Assembly (NCBI RefSeq): GCF_007565055.1
Contig: NC_044557.1
Span: 69,259,095 to 69,323,094, forward strand
Length of the DNA: 64,000 nucleotides
Origin: Rhinopithecus roxellana
Taxonomy: Eukaryota > Chordata > Mammalia > Primates > Cercopithecidae
Direction: 5' to 3'
How positions within the stretch are numbered: position 1 is the stretch's first letter; each line of letters starts with the position of its first letter. Positions 57,966 through 64,000 of this stretch are shown piece by piece. Below the pieces are notes generated by a model, which was not told the DNA's origin, made no database searches, and worked only from the letters and a program-made list of their open reading frames with translations. The translations under genes and the position numbers were made by a program.

Positions 57966-60430
57966 TATTAAATTTTAAAAAAATTTTAAATTGAAATTTA
58001 TAGTTCATGGCACAAAGAAAACACTTAGAACTATACTTAGTGATACTTTCTAAAGTTTCAGAGAATATTTCCTTTTAAAGTTTCAAAACTCACCATTTAA
58101 AAATAAAATTACTTATACCCTATATCCATAGCATTTTAATTACATTGACAACTTTCATATTGGTATTTTTGATGCACTCTACCATGCCTTAATAACTAAT
58201 TACATGGAAAGCAATATTAGCCACTTTTTCCTGAGTCTGAATTTAAAGAATTAATGTGGGTGTAATACTATCCTCTAAAATATTGAACCAGTTAATTTTA
58301 ACCAGCACATTTTTTCCTAAAGGGAATCTCTTATTCTCCTGAAAAAAACTAGTCTAAGACTGGAAAATATATTGAGAATAAAATGAGTGAAACTTTGAAA
58401 ATGTTTCTCACCACATGTGAGTAAAGCTATATTTAAAAGATTGCAAACAGGATGGGACATTTAAAATCTAGCAAATATTAATGGACCATGTCTTATATGT
58501 TTAATGATATATAATGACCTCAAGTATAATAACATTATAAAAGTTTTTGTGTCTGATAAAATTTAGTTTTTACTATCATTATCAATTTTACCATCCACCA
58601 TTTCAGGAAATGTGGAGTTACACCAAGTATGTGGTCATAGTGAATGCAATAACCCCATTAAAAAAAATCTCTGCAGCATTATCCTACAGAGTATAATTAA
58701 TGTTTTTCTCTTTTAACCATATTGCACTGGTTAAAAATTTCAATTGAGTTACAGTATTAAGTTTTGTGATATACCAGTCATTGATTCTTAAGACTATGGA
58801 ACGGTAAATCTTACTTACTGTTCTACATCGTTGTTAGATGCAAAAAGAAAATGTACCATCGCTGACTACATAAGCACATGTAAAAGTTAATATTCATTTG
58901 TTGCAAGCAAGGAAAGTTGAGTATGACTATTTTAAGCAAAATGGAATTAAGCAAAATGGAAGAATATGTGTGTATATATATGTATATATATGTAGTGGGA
59001 ACTAAATATATAGTTAAAGAAACTGAGAAAATCATAAATGGGCGTAAGGTATATATGTAGCATGAGTAGATGAAGGAAAGGGACATATTTTACGTTATTT
59101 GCTATAGGAATGAGAACTAGAGTTGTATCAGCAGTAGCTATACTTATTCCTTATTACTCTTTGGTTGTCTAGAAAAATGCATCCTATTCAAATATAAGGG
59201 TCAGCAAGGGTCCTATTCAAAATGGGTAACATGAGGAGAGTTTACTCAAGGGACTATTTTCATGGGTGTGGACTATTTACAACAGCTGTTATCATCCTTG
59301 GCCTGAAGGGGCAACTAATGGTAGGATTTTCCAGAATTTGAAGGAGAGAGACATGTAGAAAGAGCTGCCTTGAGATGAAGTGTGACTTCCACAGGAAGGA
59401 GTCAGGGGAATAATTCATTTAACCTCTTTTTGTTCTTCCTCATTCCAGTCTCCTACTGGATCTCTGTATTGGCTAAATCTAACTAGTAACCAAATTCAAG
59501 GGTGGTTATTGATAAAGTCAATGCAGGTGAACATGCTGGGGGTAAGAGCAGAATGGAGAATGATGGAAAATGTCCTGAGTAAGGGGGAGACAACTAGCAC
59601 AATTTTATATCTTGAAGAAATATCCATACTTAATCCTTATTACTCTTTGGTAGTCTACAAAAATGTATCCTATTCAAATATAAGTTAGAGAAAATACATT
59701 TAATCTGCCTCTAAACTGAAAAAAAAATTAAACAAAGGAAAATAGCAATATGTATTTCTTATACGTGATAAAAACTCATCAGTAAAATGTTTCTACTATG
59801 GAAGTAAAACACAAGATAAAACATTCCAATCTGAGTTAAAAACAAAACAAAACAAAAATGTGAAATAACCACTGCTAAACAGGAATGTGAAATACAAAAA
59901 TACAAAGTGTCTGAGAAAAGATGACCAGGTAACAGGAAAATGTAAAAAAAAGGCTGACAGAATTCAGTTAAAAAAAAAAAAAGAAGCAACAGGCTAAATC
60001 ATTTAGGAAATAAGAAGTATATTACAAAGAGCACAAAGAAACATCATGGAAAGATCAGCAGGTGACAAAGAATAATATAAATAAAGATGAATAAATGAAG
60101 CAAAAGTAAAGAGAAGAAAAGCGTTTAGGAAGAGATACATACGAAGACGTTCAATGGAGTGCAAAGGAGATACAACCGACCTATAATTGCAATCAGCAAT
60201 CAATAACACTAAAACCGTGAGATAAGTAGGTAGATGATAGATTATAGATAGACAAGTGATAGATGATTGATGATAGATAGGTAGATGTTAGATATGATTC
60301 TCGTCAGGATTCAAGCAACTACTCCCTCTCTTGCCTCTTCAGGCCCCCTCCAAGTGTCCACGGTGCCCTATTGTTACTATACCCTGGACACTAATTGTTT
60401 AGGTTCCCTAAACACTATAACTTTTAAAAT
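57966..60430. other. Unassigned DNA with a spaced direct repeat and microsatellites
   Basis: No gene. A direct repeat of about 58 bp occurs at 59140-59198 and 59627-59684. The block between them (ggcctgaaggggcaac, ctactggatctctgtattgg) resembles an old dispersed repeat that I cannot name. A TA/TG microsatellite lies at 58966-58995 and a degenerate GATA-type array at 60220-60296. Confidence 0.5.
59140..59684 (+). repeat. 58-bp direct repeat pair, 430-bp spacer
   Basis: Both copies read ttattactctttggt(t/a)gt, then ctattcaaatataag, with about five differences. A third partial echo (ggtcctattcaaaatggg) follows the first copy at about 59208. The pair is longer than a retroposon target repeat. 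Confidence 0.8.
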
Positions 60431-60442
60431 TAGTAATTTTAC

Positions 60443-61644
60443 TATGTCTTCTTTTGAGAAGTGTCTGTTCATCGCCTTGGCCCACTTTTTGATGTAGTCA
60501 TTTGGATTTTTCTTTCTTGTTGATTTGTTTAGTTTCCCCATAGATTCTAGATATTTGCCCTCTGTCAGATGCATAGTTTGCAAATATTTTCTACCATTGT
60601 GTGAGTTGTCTGTTTACTCTGTTGATCATTTATGTCATTATGTGGAAGCTTTTTAGTTTAATTAGGTCCCACTTGTCAATTTTTATTTTGTTGCAATTGC
60701 TTTTGAGGACTTAGTGATAAATTCTTTGTCAGAAGGGTATTTCTCAGATTTTCTTCTGGATGTTTATAGCTTGAGGTCTTGCATTTAGGTCTTCAATCCA
60801 TCTTTTGTTAATTTTTCTATCTGGTGATAGGTACGGATCCAGTTTCATTCTTCTGCATATGGCTAGCCAGTTTTTCCAAAACTATTGATTGTATGGGCAA
60901 ACCTTTCCCCATTTCTTATTTTTGTCAACTATATTGGAGATAAGTTGGTTGTAGTTTTTCAGCTTTATTTTTGGCTTCTCTATTATGTTACATTGGTCTA
61001 TGTGTCTATTTTTGCTGGTGGTAATGTAAATTAGTTCAGCCACTGTGTAGAGCAGTTTGAAGATTTCTCAAAGAGCTAAAAGCAGACCTATTGTTGGACC
61101 CAACAATTCCATTACTGGGTATATATCCAAAAGAAAATAAATTATTCTACCTAAAAGATACATGAACTTGTATGTTTATTTCAGCACTATTCATAATAGC
61201 AAAGTTATGAGATCAATCTAGGTGCCCATTATTGCTGGGTTGCACAAAGAAAATGTGGTACATATATACCACAAAATGCTATGCAGCCATAAAAAAGAAC
61301 AAAATCATTTATTTGCAAAAACATGAATGCAGCTGGGGGCCATTATCCTAAGTAACTTAACACAGAAACAGAAAACCAAATATTACATATTCTCACTTAC
61401 AAGTGGAAGCTAAACCTTGGCTATACACAAACATAAAGATGGGAACAACAGACACTAGGGACACAAAAAGGAGAGAGGGAAGAAGAGAGGGAGGGAAGCA
61501 AGGACTGAAAAACTTCCTTTTAGGTACTATCTGGATGACAGGGTCAATAGAAGCCCAAACCTCACATCACACAATATTCCCTTGTAACAAACCTGCACAT
61601 GTACCCTCAAATCTAAAATAAAAATTTAAATTAAAAAATAAAAA
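60443..61644 (+). mobile_element. Twin-primed (internally inverted) L1
   Basis: 60443 to about 61012 is L1 ORF2 on the minus strand; about 61013-61644 is the ORF2 C-terminus, 3' UTR and A-rich tail on the plus strand. The flanks tagtaattttac (60431-60442) and tagtagttttat (61645-61656) are a mutated target repeat. A purine-rich gagagagggaagaagagagg patch replaces the usual G-rich 3' UTR tract. Divergence exceeds that of the L1 at 50035. Confidence 0.87.
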
Positions 61645-61656
61645 TAGTAGTTTTAT

Positions 61657-62029
61657 TGTGTCTTGAAATCACCTCATACATTTGTATCTCTAGCTATGAC
61701 CTGTCTCATAAACCTCAGATTTGTATATAAAACCACTCACTTGATATTTCCTCTTGGAAGTTCTTTTGGAAACATTGTCAAATTAGCGTGCAGACAACTG
61801 AGCTGCTGGAATTTTCTCAAAAACCATCTCTGCATAGCCTTCCCCATGTTAGTGTCAACTCAATCCATGCAGTTGTTTAGGCTCAAATCTCTTTTAATCT
61901 CCACATTCGACCCAGTAGAGATATTATTAGAATATGCTCAAAGTATATGCAGAATCCGCTCATTTCTCACTTCCGTCATTAGCAATTCCCTTGCCAAAAT
62001 GTACATGACTCTTGTGAAAAAATTATAAA
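61657..62029. other. Unassigned DNA with a chance-like open frame
   Basis: It includes a 121-codon open frame (61663-62028, plus). I recognise no domain, and there is no promoter or repeat context to support it. Probably chance. Confidence 0.4.
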
Positions 62030-63370
62030 ACTTGATTCAAGAGTCCTTAAAGATGGCATAAATAAATGGAGCAATATGCTTGTTCTTAGATTCGAAGACT
62101 CAATATCATAAAATGAAAAATCTATACCACGTGTTGATTCTATATAATCTCAATCAAACTTCTACTTTTTGAGGGGTTTGTAGAATTATTTTGAAAATTG
62201 CAAGCAAGTTCTAAAATTTATATGGAAAGGCAAAGGGCCAATTATAGCAAAGATACTTTGGAAAGAAAGAATGCAGAAATAGGTAAAAGATATCAAAAGT
62301 TACCCTAAGTTAATACAAATTATGAAAAAATTTAGTATTAACCCAAAGAGAGAAAAATTAATCCAACAGAAAAAATATGAGCCCAGAAACAGAGCAATTG
62401 ATAATTGATGAAGATAGCATGAAGAATATTGATTAAAGTATTTGCATTAAATGGCTCTAGGAAAAAGAAAAATCGTTTTTAATTAAACAAAAATTAATTT
62501 CAGGTAGATTAAAGTTCTAGCCTTAGGAGTGAGAAAGAATTTCTTAACTAGCAATTTTAAAAAGCAATAACCATAACATAAAAGGTTGATAAACTATCTA
62601 CACTAAAATGAAGAACTGTTCATCAAATGTCACCAGTTACACGTACCTAGCAAAGACCAACATTTAGAATATAAAAAGAATTCATAAGAATCAATTTTTT
62701 AAAAAAATAAAATTTGAATACCTCACATAAAAAATACAAACGGCCAATAAAAATATGAAACTATACATAACTTCGTATCAGTGAAATAAAAATTAAAACT
62801 ACAATGAGCTATAATTTTATGTTTTTCATATAGAAGATGGGGAAATAAAGAGTCTAAGAATACCAACATTATTGAGAAAAAGAGAAACAACAAATTTGCC
62901 AGTGGAGATGTAAATTTGTACAAACACTTTAGAGAACAATTTGTCAATAACCATTAACCATATTCTATGACTCAGCTATTTCTTTATTAGGTGCCCCTTC
63001 CTGAGAAATACTTTGATATGTGCCACAGGAAGCATGCAAAAGAATGTTCAGAGAAGCCCTGTTCATAATTGTTACAATGAAAAAGCGACCCAAATTGTAC
63101 CAAAAATAGACTTGATAAATAAGTTGTGTTTATTTAAATGGAATAGTATACAGCACTGAAAATTAGTGAGCCACATAGGTTGCAGACACACCAATGGAAT
63201 TCTCAAACCTAAGATTAAGTTAAAAAAGACTTAAGAAAATGTATATATAGTTTTAAAACAGTAAACATTAAAATTGATTTTTGATATTTCAAATCTAGAT
63301 GATAAAATTATGAGGAAAAGCAAAGAAACTACTGTAACAAAAGTCAAAATATGTTTACATTTAGTTGGAG
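62030..63370 (+). mobile_element. Very old L1M ORF2/3' fragment
   Basis: Diverged plus-strand L1 text runs through tgtagaattattttgaaaat, ggcaaagggccaattatagc, cctagcaaagaccaacattt, aaacggccaataaaaatatg and cagtggagatgtaaatttg to gcagacacaccaatgg, in ORF2-to-3' order. Frames are destroyed. Confidence 0.7.
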
Positions 63371-63388
63371 AAAGAAAAAAGGGCTCAG

Positions 63389-63657
63389 AGGCCAGGTGCG
63401 GGGGCTCACGCCTGTTATCCCAGCACTTTGGGAGGCTGAGGCAGGCAGACCATCTGAGGTTGGGAGTTTGAGGCCAGTCTGACCAACATGGAGAAACCCC
63501 GTCTCTAATTAGCCAAGTGTTGTGGTAAATGCCTGTAATCCCAACTACTCGGGAGACTGAGGCAGGAGAATTGCTTGAATCTGGGAGGCGGAGGTTGGGG
63601 TGAGCCGAGATCATGTCATTGCATGCCAGCCTGGGCAACGAGAACGAAACTCTGTCT

Positions 63658-63690
<33 letters not shown>

Positions 63691-63723
63691 AAAGAAAAGG
63701 AAAGGAAAAAGAAAATAAAAGAA
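63389..63723 (+). mobile_element. AluS-type SINE with expanded A/G tail
   Basis: Flanked by a perfect 18-bp direct repeat aaagaaaaaagggctcag (63371-63388 and 63724-63741). The middle A-rich linker (actaaaaatacaaaa) is deleted between gtctcta and attagcc. The tail has grown into A28 plus (AAAAG)-type repeats. Confidence 0.93.
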
Positions 63724-63757
63724 AAAGAAAAAAGGGCTCAGGTAAAAAAGAGCTTGG

Positions 63758-63815
63758 AATATATATATACATATATATTATATATATACACACATATATA
63801 TTATATATATTTTTG
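63758..63815. repeat. TA/CA microsatellite
   Basis: Alternating atatatatatac / atatatattatatatatac units just after the Alu target repeat, probably length-variable. Confidence 0.9.
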
Positions 63816-64000
63816 TACTCTCTTGTACAAGAATAATGTATCTCAAAATGTTTAAATTCACAATAAAGGAACAGGATACACTGTTGTTGAAGATTTTATC
63901 TTTATCTCCACACACACAACAGTATTCTATTCTTATAAAGTACAACAGTTTTAAAAGTTGTTAAGTTTTACTTGAGAGATAATTTGAAAGATTACAAGAG

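Noticed and set aside
61663..62028. 121-codon open frame as a gene
   Set aside because: No domain, promoter or conservation evidence; length is within chance for 64 kb on both strands.
1..64000. A previously undescribed defence, mobile or regulatory system
   Set aside because: All recognisable content is ordinary primate repeat families. The composite insertion at 36.4-40.6 kb is unusual in structure but is explained by known L1 template switching.

Overview
This is a stretch of primate intergenic or intronic DNA made almost entirely of layered transposable elements. I find no intact protein-coding gene, no functional RNA gene and no CRISPR array. AT-rich sequence, Alu SINEs, L1 elements of many ages, an ERV9-type LTR12, MaLR LTRs, a MADE1 remnant and a Tigger1 transposon place it in an Old World (catarrhine) primate. 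Two Alus (43236-43536 and 48131-48438) carry changes I associate with the AluY lineage of Old World monkeys: gctcaagcct near the start, aaaactagccgggcgagg in the middle, and gagatccggcc in the right arm. The two youngest L1s share a short tandem duplication in the 3' UTR that I do not recall in human L1HS. A macaque, baboon or vervet-like genome is therefore more likely than human. These subfamily calls are from memory.

Layout. 1-3.9 kb: one AluY, then unassigned DNA with a faint MIR. 3926-5664: a complete solo LTR12 (ERV9 family). 5.7-16.4 kb: sparse old repeats (L1M pieces, L2, MaLR LTR, Alus) in unassigned DNA. 16.4-29.5 kb: an old minus-strand L1 with a long repeat-bearing 5' UTR, interrupted by a MaLR LTR and by a complete 6.2-kb L1PA-type element (18197-24402). 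The ORF1 of that element is full length apart from two premature TGA codons. 30.7-33.6 kb: an internally deleted L1M on the plus strand. 35.5-53.5 kb: a single ancient minus-strand L1M that has served as landing pad for a 4.2-kb composite retroinsertion, Alus, a twin-primed L1, a near-complete Tigger1 (itself hit by three later insertions) and an L1 mosaic of mixed orientation. 53.5-58 kb: further old L1M with a 5'-truncated L1 and a truncated Alu inside. 58-64 kb: mostly unassigned DNA, a fourth internally inverted L1, an old L1M, an AluS and microsatellites.

Nothing here works together as a pathway. The relationships are those of insertion history. The most notable structure is 36371-40574. 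There an L1 3' portion, a fragment matching the first 41 nt of 5S rRNA and about 960 bp of unassigned, transcript-like sequence all sit, in one orientation, between apparent copies of one target site. This looks like a template-switch chimera made during L1 integration.
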